From the NCBI RefSeq assembly GCF_042242105.1, contig NC_092022.1, positions 8,986,001-9,050,000 on the forward strand: 64,000 nt of DNA, read 5' to 3'. The notes under the pieces were generated by a model. That model searched no databases. It was not told the DNA's origin and saw only the letters and a list, made by a program, of their open reading frames with translations. The translations under genes and the position numbers were made by a program. This DNA is from Pempheris klunzingeri. Lineage: Eukaryota > Chordata > Actinopteri > Acropomatiformes > Pempheridae. Positions within the stretch are counted from its first letter, which is position 1, and every line of letters starts with the position of its first letter. Below are positions 36,879 through 49,050 of the stretch, piece after piece.

Positions 36879-37542
36879 TTGAAAATGTGACATGCAGCCG
36901 GACATGTATTCAGACAAGTCACTAATTTTAAAATTCATGATGAATATTGTCATTTAACCTCACATGTAGCCTGTGAATGATATTTGTTATTTCTATGATT
37001 CTAGGATTTGACATGCTCTTAATTATGGCATTAAAATCGATTAATAGTAGTCTTAGCAGCAGTACTAGTGGGATATGGTTGGTTTACCTTCCATGTAAAC
37101 GCTAATATTTTAAAGCACTCTATCACTTTATTCTCCAAACAGTCCACAAACCCAGCAAAAAAAAAAATTTCTACGCCAAATAATCTTTCTTAAAAGGTCT
37201 ATCACAGACCAGTAATGCATGTGCGCAATAGTCTTCTCTGCACCTCCACTAGGCTTCACTTCCCTTATTGTTATGGAGCAGCATTAACATATTGGCTATG
37301 TGAGGCTGCATCTCTTCTTGAAACACTTTGTGACAATTACACAATTTAAAATGAGCCAATATGGTGGGATTAATGTGGTGGAAAAGGCATCAGGCGATGC
37401 AGAAATGTCATTATTCCATATCATTATTACTCTGCATTATGTCCGCACTCAATGATGGCCCGTGAGTCTCCATTTTCTCTGTGGCGTCACCTTTCTGCAC
37501 GACACAGGGAGAACAAAGGCACATGGTTTTTCCATGTTGGCA

Positions 37543-37556
37543 CCACTAGAGGGAGC
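37543..37556 (+). promoter_or_regulatory. CTCF-like motif
   Basis: CCACTAGAGGGAGC matches the common CTCF core variant. It lies 565 bp before the transporter ATG and on the opposite strand to the motif at 36866. Confidence 0.5.
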
Positions 37557-37719
37557 ACCAGACTTACAACATCCCTCCTAATACACTGACATGAAAGCAC
37601 CCACAGATGCACACTGACATACTGTATACCACTGGATTAGGCACTGCACAAAAAGATTACAGCGTCACATGGTGGCCCCTCCAAATGGTGCCTGCAACTA
37701 ATCTACTTCCCTTTCTGAG

Positions 37720-38108
37720 CAATCCCATAATTCATTTGGAGTGGGCGTAGGTTCAGGCAGCGGCAGCATCATCACAAAGGTTGAGCTCCTCCCTGCTGTA
37801 TCCTGGAGAGACAGAGAGGGAGGGGGAGGCAGGGAGAGGATCAGGGTCAGATGAATCCTAGTCTGAGTGACGGAGGCAGTGTGTGCAAATGAAGAGGAGA
37901 GCGTGTGTGCATGTGTGTGAGGGAGGACGAATCAGGGAGGGTTAGAGAGAGAGTTGTGTGTGTGTTGGTGGGGGGCGTTTGTGTGTGTGAGAGAGACAGA
38001 CAGAGAGGAAATCAAGGCAGGAGGAGGAAGAGGGCATAAAGGGAGGAAGGAAAAGGGGGGGAAGGAGGAAAAAAGACAAGACAAGAGGACCCAGATTAAG
38101 AAGGAAAG
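37720..38108 (+). promoter_or_regulatory. Purine-rich 5' flank and leader of the slc7a5-like gene
   Basis: The 390 bases before the ATG are strongly G/A-rich with GAGAGA, GTGTGT and GGAGGAGG runs, no TATA box and few CpGs. The transcript start presumably lies here. The ATG at 38109 has a good Kozak context (AAGATGG). Confidence 0.5.
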
Positions 38109-41100
38109 ATGGCTGAGCCGGAGCTGAAATCACGGAGCAGCCGGGAGAGCGTTGCCAAGGCGGTGAGCCAGGAGAAGATGGGGGGTAGGTACAGTGCATG
38201 CTCACACTCCTGTAGATACCACATGGTGCAGGGCTGCATTAATCCGCCATGCGCTCTGATGCAACATTGCCTGATGCAAAAATACATTCAGACTGACTTG
38301 GTTATAGAGATACATCCTTGTGTTTTAGGAGTCTGTATCATGGTGACAGGTGACAGAGGTGACTGGTGATTAAATGTGACATGTTTTGTAAATGTGTAAA
38401 TAGATTTTCACTGGGAGTTTTAACACAAAAACCTCAGACAATCTACATGCATAAGGTGATTTAAAGAATGAAGATGTGAGAAACTGGTTTTAAAATTACC
38501 CAGATGAGCATGTAGAACCTGTTTTTAAACAGCCAATAAAATGCTGTCCCCATAGGTGTTGATCAAGCATGTGTTGTCGTACAAGTTTGGTGTTTTATTC
38601 TGTTAAATGAGCCAGTGTCTGAAATGTCTCAACAAAGAAAACTTCAAAGAAAACTTTGTCACTTGGATGATTGTCTTCTGTTTTGTGATCACCGGCAGCA
38701 CTAAATGGCCGTAACTCAAATGTGAAACTATCTATCTACTGGTCTGCTGTCCTCTCTCCTCCAGCAGCTGAAGCAGACCCAGACCAAGATCTGATTGTAG
38801 AGCAGCCGTCGTCTCCATCTACCCCCATGGTCTCTGCTCCCACTGCCACCAGCCCCACCAACGGCTCCCCCGCCAAACCGGAGAAGATCGTGCTCAAACG
38901 CAGCATCACCCTCTTCAATGGCGTGGGGATGATCATAGGCACCATCATCGGCTCTGGCATTTTCGTCACCCCAACAGGCGTGGTCAAAGAGACCGGCTCG
39001 GCTGGGCTCTCCCTGATCGTCTGGTCCACCTGTGGAGTGATCTCTACTATGGGTGCCCTATGCTATGCCGAGCTGGGCACAACCATCACCAAGTCGGGGG
39101 GAGACTACACTTACATCCTGGAGGTGTATGGTGAACTGGCCGCTTTTCTAAAGCTGTGGGTGGAGATGCTCATCATCCGGCCGTCATCACAGTATGTGGT
39201 GTCGCTGGTGTTCGCTACCTACCTTCTGAAACCTCTCTACCCAAACTGTGCCGTGCCTGACAGTGCTGCCAAGCTCATTGCCTGCCTGTGTCTTAGTAAG
39301 TGTTGCTTGTTGCCTAGGGTTACCTTGCAAAGAATAACTATTGAAATATATTCTCTTTCTTTATTGATGAAAAATAGTTCAAATTCACTCATTTGATGCC
39401 CTTCATTCCAAGTGATTATTCCCCTAATTCCTGATTCTACTCTCTTTTGTATCTCCCCACCTTCTGTAGCCTCCCTGACATTTGTAAACTGTATCAGTGT
39501 GAGAGCAGCCACCAAGGTCCAGGATTTATTCACAGCCTCCAAATTGTTTGCCCTCATCATCATCATCCTCTTCGGTTTCATCCAGATTTTCACAGGTGAG
39601 TCCCACTCACCCACAGGCCGACAACCGGCGCCATAAAGTCACTAAAAAGTCCAGATTTTTATCTTTAGTTCATATTTTGTCATGGTCAGGCTCTGTCAGA
39701 TATCTATGTAAATCTGTGCTGTACAGCGGTCTGTGGCCACAGCTCTACAAAACACAGATACCAAACACAGCGATAATAATATATTGATTAAAAAGACCAA
39801 TCTTATTATTAAGTGCATGTCTTCCAGCTGGGGTTTTCATTTCACTGCCAGGTCTAGTTAACTCTAACCATAATACCGTTATTTATTTTGCTTTCCCCAG
39901 CGTGTATTTCCCAGCATGCAGCTGTATACTGTGTATTTGAACAACTCCCACTTGTTTAAGTTGTTGTTTATTGCAATGATGATGATAGGCAAAAGCATAA
40001 TAAAATACATACTTTTACAGTTTGTAGGTTTTGTCAAAGTATAGTTTTAACGATTCGTTTGCTATCTTTACTTGTGACACTATTGCCTGGCAAGGCTGAA
40101 ACTGAGGTTCATTTCTTTTGTGTCTAATGATCAACAAATAGTTGACTAACACTAATGAGCCCAGTCAAGCAGACTGCCCTCCTTTCACTTTGTTTGCACA
40201 GTTGTTGAGTGTGAACACAAGGCTTGTCTGTCTGAGCCATGTGATGGAGTCTGAGCAAGTGTGCAGCTATGTGCGTGTGTCTCTATGTGGCTGTTTGAAC
40301 ACTGCTGGACATAGTTAGTGTCATACACTCCCCATGTTCGGTATGTATGTAACAGGACATGGGAGGAACAATGCAGTCATATGAGTGACATCTCTTCCAT
40401 ACCATTGCCCTAAACATGGGGGCAACCACTGCTGATATTATTCACATGTTCAAAGTCAGCTCCATCTTGAATGTATATGTATGTATATATATATATATAT
40501 ATATATGTAAGTATATGCATCAAAATTGAAAGCGAAGTAACTGAGTCCACCATTCAAAATGAAACAGCGCGGGAAGACATGCTCAATGCTACATCTGCTA
40601 CCCCCCCCACCACCCCACCCCCCAACTCTCCTTTTCAACACCACACCCACCGCCATTGTGCTCTACATTGTGTTGCCATGGCAACTAGGCGGCGAAGCTT
40701 GCCGGCTGTTGTCACACTATGGTCTTTCAGAGCCAAGAGAGAGAAGGACAGAGTGAGAAAATAATGTGTGTGTGATAGACCTCACGGAAAGCAGAGTCAT
40801 TACCATGTGAAAGAGTCAGGTAGAGGAAAGTCCAGCAGAAGCAAGGCTTTGAGCGCACACACTTTTACACACACAAGCACAACCACTTGACTGTTGCACT
40901 CCTGATGATACATGGGATTTGTTAACTGCTGTGGATAAATGAGCAGACTGAGGTAAAGATATTTCTGCTCATTTTAAAATGCCAGCTGCAGGACCTGATA
41001 ATGTTTCAGTACATCAAAGCAGGTGGTCAGACCTGGAGGCGAAGTGCTCACAACTGGCTGGCTGCTGGTTGAAAATGTCAAGTCTGTCAGGCAGCAACAG

Positions 41101-44100
41101 ACTGGCCTTCCTGCAAGAAATAAAAAATGCCAGCGGCCCTGAATGAAAAACCAATCAACTCAAATATGAAATCACACGAGCACTTCATGAACTAAAGCTG
41201 TGGAGTGTTGTTGCTGTTTTACATTCCTTTAACTTCTTTCTGTGTGTGCAGGTGATGTGCCATACCTGACACCAGAAAAGGCATTTGAAGGCAGCAAAAC
41301 AGGAGTGGACAATATTGTGCTGGCTCTGTACAGTGGTCTCTTTGCTTTTGGAGGCTGGTAAGACATTTGTCCTTTAATTTAATATAATGACAGACTAGAA
41401 CTAGCAATGGTTAATTCATAGCTGCTAACTGGTTTTTCTTGTAATACAATACACAGTAATTCCAGTCTTTATCCAATCCCCTACAATGGTGCTGAACTCT
41501 ATTTTTCCTTCTAGGAATTACCTGAATTACGTAACGGAGGAGATGATCAATCCAGAGAGGTGACTTAAATGTGATAAAAGTTGTCTACAGACAGACAACA
41601 GCATGACAACCCTCATCCATGATTGAGCTTGTTTACCATAAGTTAAATGCATGGAGATACAGTATACAAAGTGGCATGGACCCCTTACAGTGAATAATGC
41701 AGTCCTATAGCAGCTGCCGTACAGCTCCCTTATATTCTTGAAAAAAAGGAGACAATTTTAATTTTAATTTTACTGCATTGGATTGGATTGCATTAAATGT
41801 GATACGCATGAAACTTAACACAAATTCAATCACTGATCTGAAGAATACAGTGGAAAGAATGAGATATTATAAGAAGATATGTTTTGTGTTCTTGTTTGAA
41901 ATGACCTTTGACCTCTCCCCACATAGGAACCTGCCCTTGGCCATCATCATATCCATGCCCATAGTGACGGTGGTGTACGTTCTTACCAACCTGGCCTACT
42001 TCACCACCATCCCTCCTGAAGTCATGGTCGAGTCCGAGGCTGTTGCCGTGGTGAGCGCCATGCTTCTGTCATGAAGCTACCACAGCTACGACTTGCAGAC
42101 TGTCACTCATAACAATCAGTTGCATCTTAAGCTTGTTGACGTGTCGGTAGGTTGTGTGAGCTGCATTCATACATGTTGTGCTGTTTGGCAGAGTTTTGGA
42201 GAGTACCATCTTGGTGTGATGTCCTGGCTGATTCCTGTCTTTGTGGGACTGTCCTGCTTTGGAGCCGTCAACGGGTCCCTGTTCACCTCAGCACGGTATG
42301 TGTTTGCAGTGTATACTATGACTGTGGGGTGGGAGTTCTTGTTTGGTGGACGTGTGTTTAAAAGTTTTCCAAAAACTTATGACCACTCCAACAAGTGCAA
42401 CAATTAATTCGCAGTCAGATCCTGGGTTTCACACTGTGAATGCAGTGTTGGAAGGATGTAAGCCTCATATTTTAGGAAGGAAAGAGGTGCTTGCTTCAAC
42501 ATCTGAGACAGTGGTTGGTAAATCTTACATAGGCCAAACATTTCATCACAATACAACTACTACGGAGCTTTCTTTCTTCTAGGTTGTTCTATGCTGGAGC
42601 TCGAGAGGGTCAACTCCCTGCTGCTCTGGGACTGGTGCACACAGACCTCTTCACACCAGTGCCGTCCCTCATCTTCACAGTAAGACAGCTAACAGCACTG
42701 ATTTGACTGATCACCTTTAGAAAGTCTTGGTGTCGAATTAGCCCAACAAGCTATAATGTGGTTATAGTAAATAAATAAAAGTGCGTTAAGTCATGTGTGA
42801 TCTTTATTGATGGTGTAAATATTTCCAAAATAATTTGCTGTTGTATGTTTATATGCTCTGTATGACAAATACAATCTTGTCTTCCTTTTCCCTTGTATCA
42901 GTGTTTGCTGTCCATGATGTACACCATCTCTCAGGACATCTTCTCTGTCATCAATCTCTTCAGTTTCTTCACCTGGCTATGTGTTGGTATGGCCATTGCT
43001 GGCATGCTCTGGCTGCGCTTTACCAAGCCCGACCTCAGAAGGCCCATTAAGGTAGAGTACCTGTGTCTCAAACGTTGTATTCCAGCTGGTAAATGCTTGT
43101 TGCACTGGATATTAATCTGTGAAGAGCCATTTTGAAAAGATTTAAGACTCGCTGAAAGGTTCACAAGTGATGCCAGACGTTTGTTCTACCTGAACCTCAG
43201 CCAGTTTCCTTGTCTGCCCAAAAGATCAACACGTCTCCTGTTTTCGTAGAGCATCCACTATTTTCTAATTTATTTATTTATTTATTTCAATGAATGCACC
43301 ATTGTATCACTGCTCTTGTTACTGGTTAGAAGTGGCGCCATGCTGTGTTTTGAGGGTAGGAGGGAGTGGTGTTTGCACAAATACACGGCTCTTTGTTTCT
43401 GTTTCATCATGGGAATATTACTTTGGTTGACCAGAGCCTTTCATCTTTCCTTTGAGCCTGAGTGCTCTCAGCTCATTTGTTTTATAAGATGAAACTCTAA
43501 CAAGAAATAAAGAAAGCTCTCCTCTTAATGTGCAAACCAGTCGTGAAACAAGGCAGTTGTCAGTTTCTCACATCTAAATTCGTAGCATCTGACAGGGCAG
43601 CAATGCACTTGGCTTCATTAGCTTGTGATGCTAAGCTTAGCTGAAAAACAAAATGTCCAAAATACTGTACAGACAATGATCAACAACGTGAGTGTTGTTT
43701 CTCAGAATGTTTCACAGTGATAAATGGTCCCTGTAAATTGATTGACCGATACTTCATAAAGGATGTAACTGTTTCAACCAGAGGTGGAAGAAGTACTTAA
43801 ATCTTTTAGTTAAGTAAAAGTAATAATGCAACAGTGTGAAAATATTCTGTTACAAGTGAAAATCATGCATTCAAAGTTTTACTGAAAGTATTAAAGCACC
43901 TGGATTGGGAAAAAGTAAAAGTAAAGTACTCATCATGCCAGAATAGCTCATTTTAATTAAGATACTTGTGACATTCATTACATTTTCTAACAGCTATGAT
44001 CAGTTGTCATTTGTATTGTAGCTACTCACCTTCTTTCTAACAAGATCAAACAGCTGCATCTACTGTATTCTCTTTCTCCAGGTGTATCTGTTCATCCCTG

Positions 44101-44590
44101 TGACTTTCGTTTTGGGGTGTGTTTTCATGATCGCTGTGTCCTTCTGGGCGGCTCCGTTCGAGTGCCTGATAGGCAGCAGCATCATTCTCACAGGCATCCC
44201 GGCGTACCTACTGGGCTACAAGTGGAAGAAACCCCATGTGATCAAGAAGATGCTGGGTGAGTGAGACGTGTCTGTTTTTTTATAGCGTTTTTGCGTATTT
44301 GTTCAGGCAAGACTGGAGGAGCATTCATTACAGTTTGTTATGGAATTCATGTGAGAATGTCTGCTGGAGTGCAGCTGTGGGCACTGATACATTTGGTTTG
44401 TTTATATAGACGTGTGATGATCTGATGTTCAATAGAATCTGGCAACATCTGACCTGTAGTAACCCAGTGAAAGAAAGCAAACACGGCTAATGTAATGAGT
44501 TGTTTCTCCTCAGAAATCTTCACCATGTTCTGTCAGAAGATCTTCATGTCTGTTCCTGAGGAGAGGGAGCGACATGAGGCGGCTGAATAA
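38109..44590 (+). CDS. slc7a5: LAT1-type large neutral amino-acid transporter light chain (SLC7A5-like)
   Basis: Exons: 38109-38184, 38765-39295, 39470-39595, 41252-41357, 41515-41559, 41927-42050, 42192-42295, 42583-42679, 42902-43051, 44082-44256, 44514-44590. Phases join and give 536 residues (human LAT1 has 507). Twelve hydrophobic segments are expected; the APC-family GSGIF motif lies at 88-92. RPSSQY at 164-169 and Cys187 in YPNCAVP correspond to the LAT1 region and the cysteine that forms the disulfide with SLC3A2 (4F2hc). The family exchanges leucine-type amino acids across the plasma membrane as a heterodimer (established). GIFVTPTG and LIIRPSSQY favour LAT1 over LAT2 (SLC7A8). The N-terminal tail is longer than in human LAT1 and rich in Ser/Pro/Thr (residues 30-64), and the 45-bp exon ends in a weak gtgact donor. 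Fish may carry more than one slc7a5 copy, so which co-orthologue this is remains open. Confidence 0.9.
38185..38764 (+). other. slc7a5: slc7a5-like intron 1
   Basis: A 580-bp intron with no second gene or named repeat. The acceptor is TCTCCTCCAG; a second AG three bases later could add or remove one residue. Confidence 0.6.
39596..41251 (+). other. slc7a5: slc7a5-like intron 3
   Basis: The longest intron of this gene (1.66 kb). It carries an AT dinucleotide run at about 40481-40506 and a C-rich patch at 40600-40625. No coding frame is supported. Confidence 0.6.
43052..44081 (+). other. slc7a5: slc7a5-like intron 9 with dispersed repeat
   Basis: A 1.0 kb intron. A TTTA tandem run lies at about 43267-43285, and a dispersed repeat occupies 43781-43990. 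Confidence 0.6.
43781..43990 (+). repeat. Dispersed repeat (GAGGTGGAAGAAGTACTTAA type)
   Basis: The text with recurring AAGTAAAAGTA and a TTACAAGTGAAAATC segment is one that I recognise as a very common short repeat of spiny-rayed fish. Similar sequence appears near 32088-32165 and, reversed, at 34665-34800. Confidence 0.55.
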
Positions 44591-47405
44591 TGCTGGGCAG
44601 ACTGAACAAGATGAAGGACTGGGTCAATATTTTTGTCTGAACATTCTTGATATGTTTACAATCATAAACTTGTGATTTGGCAACAGAAGTTTTTTTTTTT
44701 TTTTTTTTACTTTATCTGACCAGGCGGAACAAATGTATGTATTTAAAAAGGTGGCTTAAGGAGGATTTACATGAACATATGCTCTTGTGTACAAAGTATG
44801 AAGGCATATTTTATGAACACTGCAAAATTTTTCAAATCTGAAAAAGTCTAATTTAAGAGATTTACACATTTACATTGTTCCCACATCCCCACATGTTACA
44901 ATATCTCCTTTAATACTAGAATATGCTTAAATCTTGCATATTAGTTAGTTAATGGAGAGTCATATAACTAATTTTTGCAAACTGCAAACACAGTGTCACA
45001 AGCTGCATACAATGTACTTTAGTGGCCTAAAACATACAAGTTTATTGTTGACCTGAAGTGTACAAATGAGTAGCTTAGCAAGACAAGAAACCCCTTTTTA
45101 CGTTCTTCACATTTTAATAAACTAACTAACAACAAACGACACGTAGTTTATTATAGTTTACAGTTTTATAGAATATGAAAGCCAATGGCCTTTGAGTAAA
45201 ACATGTATGGACTAATTTGAGGTAAAAAAAGAAGACCTCTCGTACTGTAAGACACAATCACTGACAGTGTACAGTCAATAAATAAGGTCAGGGATAGAAG
45301 AAGAAATGGCTAAGTAGCATAACACTGACTACATTACACTCATAAGCTACTAATATTTATGTTGAATAACGACTGATTTCAATTCAATTTGTATTTTATT
45401 TTTTTGTACTCATTTGGAAAATGACTCCGCAGCACTATCTTAAAGCACAAACTGAAGTGAGATGAAACCGTGTATGTATCTAAAGATGTGTTGCTGTGAC
45501 GCAGGTATTTCTGGTGTTTCTGTTATCATCAAACCATGTCAGAGTCAGCGCTGCATATGTGGTGATATTTGGTGAAATGGCAGTGGATACCAGCACCTGT
45601 TTGTAAGGCATTCTTATAAGAAACTGAAGACCTGTCTAGATGTCTGTCTGGTTGTATTTAGTGAACTCCATTGTAGTGTTACTGTTTTGTATTGTGTGTA
45701 TCTATAATCTGTGCCTGACATGTCAGTGCTGATAATCCACATTTTTTTTGTCATTATTAGGACCAGGATGAATGTTGCAAGTTTAGTGACATCAGCTTTG
45801 CTTTGTTTTTTTTTTATGAAAATGTACCTATAAAATCTTACTTTTAAACTGAATATCTAAGGTTTTCCCAAAGTTACTGCAAGCACTTTCCCAGTCTACT
45901 GAATATCCCAGAGGGAAAAAGTCTGTGTGGAAAATGAAGGAGGGTGGAGCTTGAGTTGGTTAGGAAAGGTTTCTGGATTTTGCACAGAATACAGAGACAG
46001 TCCCCTGAATATCCACCATAGGTTAGCGGATTGTAAGCCTCTATTCACTGCACTGAGGACAGTGCGGTTTTGCAGGACACTCTCAAATCAACTGGAAAAG
46101 CATATACAGAAATTGGATGATTGGAATAGGCATTTTTCCAGCATAGATTATCCTAAAGCTTTCAGGTAATTTCACAATGACAGACGAAAAATCCCCTCCA
46201 ATGTTTTTATTTTTTTAGTCTGAACATCCTTTTTTTACGACTAAGAGAAACACAAACGATGTTATTTCTTCATAGAAAGCATGACAACAAATTGGACAAT
46301 GGTCAGTCAAAGTTTAAAAATACCGCCAAGGAGATTATTTCACCTTTAAAGGCAGATGGAAGCACGTGTGTAATTACCACCTAATGGCAACGTTCCCCTA
46401 AAGCATCTAATGCTCACACCAGATTTTAAGAAGTTGATATGAAAGGTTATTACAAACGTTTGAACATAATGTACCTTTTCCACACCATGGCTTATTCATC
46501 TTCAACAGTCAGACAGTTGCGAGCACAACAATAAACGGCACAGTACTTGAAGTAAGAATTCTGTATGTGCACTTTATAAATTTGATTGAATCAAAACAGG
46601 AGGCACAAGTGTTGAACAAACATAGAGTATATTGTTATATTGCATACCCCATCATGTATTTTATGTTATACACAACATACTGTATTACTGTGTACAAAAC
46701 ATTACTGTTTGTAAGAACTGATGACACCTTTAAAGGGATTTGCCGAATTAAATGTTATAGAAAAAAAAAACAACAAATTCTAATAGCATATTTTTAGTCT
46801 TAAAAATTACTTTAAAAATTCTTTGGAAATACGTATGTCAGTTATTGAAACTGTTGTATGTCGGTGACCATGGCAGGTACATGTAACAATAAAAATATCT
46901 TTGTTCAAAGTTTGCCTGGTTGCATAAGTTTTGTAAAGCCAAAGCCAACAAAAGAAGTGTTCTTTAAAGAGTTGAAATCAGATTCGTCACTGCTGTCCAA
47001 ATGCATCCTCCTAATATACTTGCATCAGCTAACAAAAGGCCAGCCCCAGCCTCTCAGCAGATAACAGCCTCAAATAGAACAAGCAATCCCCAAACACAAG
47101 ATAGCTTGTATCCAAATGAGGGTGTTTCACAAGCATGATTTTCTCAAAATGTCGTCCAATGGTGTTATCATCTCAGCCATCAAGTGTTTGGTTGGTGTGA
47201 TCTGTGTGAAATGCTCTGTCCATTCTTATTTGTCGTGCCTTGTTTGTTGGCTGGCACACAATGGTGCTGCTGATGTCTGGGCTGTCAGGAGAGTTCATAT
47301 CCGTCTGAAGAGGAAATGAGAGGGTCTGATGGCTCCTGATGAAACCAGTATCAGAGCTGCTGGAGACAATATTAGTGATGGGAGATTGGACGGGCAAGGA
47401 ACCTA
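44591..47405 (+). other. slc7a5-like 3'UTR and intergenic sequence
   Basis: No gene is supported. A T run lies at about 44691-44709. The 3'UTR probably extends 0.7 kb or more; a CAATAAATAAGG at about 45276-45287 is a possible polyadenylation signal. An 80-codon open frame at 45927-46169 lacks splice context or recognisable domains and is not called. Confidence 0.5.
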
Positions 47406-47626
47406 CACTCCCCTCCAAAAGTATTGGAACAGTGAGGCCAGTTCCTTTATTTTTGCTGTAGACTGAAAACATTTGGGTTTGACATCAAAAGATGAATATG
47501 AGACAAGAGATCAACATTTCAGCTTTTATTTCCAGGTATTTACATCTGGATCTGATACACAACTTAGAAGATAGCATTATTTGTAACGGAACACCAAATT
47601 TTTAGGCGAGCAAAAGTATTGAAACA
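47406..47626 (+). repeat. Left terminal inverted repeat (IR/DR) of the Tc1-like element
   Basis: The first 165-170 bases match the right repeat closely. The outer direct repeat is at 47415-47432 and the inner one at 47609-47626. Sequence between about 47577 and 47608 has drifted from the right copy. Confidence 0.85.
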
Positions 47627-47658
47627 GATAGACTTAAAATACATTAACGTGAAGAGAC

Positions 47659-48682
47659 TTAATATTTAGTTGCAAATCCTTTGCTTGCAATAACTGCATC
47701 AAGCCTGTGACCCATTCACATCACCAAACTTTTGCATTCTGCTTTTGTGATGCTTTTCCAGGCTTTCACCGCAGCCTCTTTCAGTTGTGGTTTGTTTTGG
47801 GGGGTTTCTCCCTTCAGTCTGCTCTTTAGCAGGTAAAATGCATGCTCTATAGGGTTGAAGTCTGGAGACTGACTTGGCCAGTCTAAAACCTCCCACTTCT
47901 TGCCCCTGATGAACTCCTGTGTTGTTTTGGCAGTGTGTTTTGAATCATTATCTTGCTACACTATGAAGGATCTCCCAATCAGTTTGGTTGCATCTTTCTT
48001 TAAATTGGCAGACAAAATGTTTCTGTAGACTTCTGAGTTCATTTTGCTGCTGCCATCATGTGTTACATCATCAATGAAGATGAATGAGCCCATCCCAGAA
48101 GAAGCCATGCAAGCCCAAGCCATGACATTACCTCCACTGTGTTTCACAGATGAGCTTGTATGTTTGGGATCATGAGCAGATCCTCTCTTTCTCCAAACTT
48201 TAGCCTTTCCATCACTTTGGTAAAGGTTCATCTTTGTCTCATCAGTCCATAAAACTTTGTCCCAAAATTTTTAGGCTTGTCTCTGGACTTTTTGGCAAAT
48301 TCCAGCCTGGCCTTCCTATTCTTCTTGCTAATGAGTGGTTTACATCTTCTGGTGTGGCCTCTGTACTTTTGTTCATGAAGTCTTCTGCGAACAGTAGACT
48401 GTGACACCTTCTCTGGAGGTTGATGCTGATGTCAACAGTTGTTTTAGGGTCTTTCTTTACAGCTCTCACAATGTTTCTGTCATCAACTGCTGCTGTTTTC
48501 CTTGGTCTACCTGTTCGACGTCTGTTACTTAGTACACCAGTGGTTTCTTTCTTCTTCAGGACATTCCAAATGGTTGTACTGGCTATGGCCAATGTTTGTG
48601 CAATGACTCTGATTGATTTTTCATCTTCTCTCAGCTTCACAATTGCTTGTTTTTCACCCATGGACAGCTCTCTGGTTTTCAT
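47659..48682 (-). pseudogene. Tc1-like transposase (DD34E), disrupted
   Basis: Read on the minus strand from MKTRELSMGEK at 48682 to a TAA at 47661-47659, this is a Tc1-family transposase of about 340 residues. The N-terminus has the helix-turn-helix region and a TGRPRK motif. The catalytic triad is still visible: Asp of WTDET, Asp of the DND segment, and Glu of FNPIE, with 34 residues between the second and third. Two frameshifts (near 48410 and near 48267) and two nonsense changes (one just before the DND segment, about 47957, and one near 47715) break the frame. Both nonsense changes are transition type (CAG to TAG, TGG to TGA). It cannot make a full protein. Confidence 0.9.
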
Positions 48683-48828
48683 GTTGGTCACACCTCTAAC
48701 TATAAATGCAGTCTGCACAGGCAAAACCTAAATCTGAAACTGAACGTAGACATTCAGCGCTATTTATTGTTTGAATAATCAATGTAACAGGACACACCAG
48801 GGCAACATAACACACCTGCCAGTCACAT

Positions 48829-49048
48829 GTTCCAATACTTTTGCTCACATGGAAAATGGGTGGGTTCAAACAAAAGGTGCTAACTTCTAAGTTGTGTATC
48901 AGATCCAGATGTAAATACCTGGAAATAAAAGCTGAAATGTTGATCTCTTGTCTCATATTCATCTTTTGATGTCAAACCCAAATGTTTTCAGTCTACAGCA
49001 AAAATAAAGGAATTGGCCTCACTGTTCCAATACTTTTGGACGGGAGTG
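48829..49048 (-). repeat. Right terminal inverted repeat (IR/DR) of the Tc1-like element
   Basis: The outer repeat motif lies at 49023-49042 and the inner one at 48829-48847. The remaining sequence is the reverse complement of the left repeat from 48891 outward. Confidence 0.85.
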
Positions 49049-49050
49049 TA

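Larger units (their letters stand above)
36160..36900. promoter_or_regulatory. CpG-richer stretch upstream of the transporter, possible promoter
   Basis: Compared with its AT-rich surroundings, about 36230-36480 and 36600-36690 have raised GC and more CpG, with CATCCGGGCATTC and CTCCGCCCAGGGG text. A 27-bp palindrome lies at 36576-36602 and a CTCF-like motif at 36866-36878. It could be an upstream promoter or non-coding exon of the transporter gene or an unannotated transcript; no open frame of note is present. Confidence 0.35.
47406..49048 (-). mobile_element. Tc1-like DNA transposon, full length, inactive
   Basis: The 1643-bp element is flanked by TA on both sides (47404-47405 and 49049-49050), the Tc1/mariner target duplication. 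Its inverted repeats are about 220 bp each (47406-47626 and 48829-49048), starting CACTCCCCTCC on the left and CACTCCCGTCC on the right. Each repeat contains an outer and an inner copy of the CAAAAGTATTGRAACA motif about 195 bp apart, which is the IR/DR layout known from Sleeping Beauty-type elements. Between them lies a broken transposase on the minus strand. Confidence 0.93.

Noticed and set aside
38736..39029. 97-codon minus-strand frame opposite transporter exon 2
   Set aside because: It is a shadow of the coding exon.
38722..39396. ATG at 38722 as the transporter start
   Set aside because: It lies upstream of a good acceptor at 38764; the spliced ATG at 38109 keeps phase and has a stronger Kozak context.
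45927..46169. 80-codon plus-strand frame after the transporter
   Set aside because: The frame starts in ordinary AT-rich 3' sequence, and no promoter, splice signal or family match was seen. It is kept only as a weak possibility.
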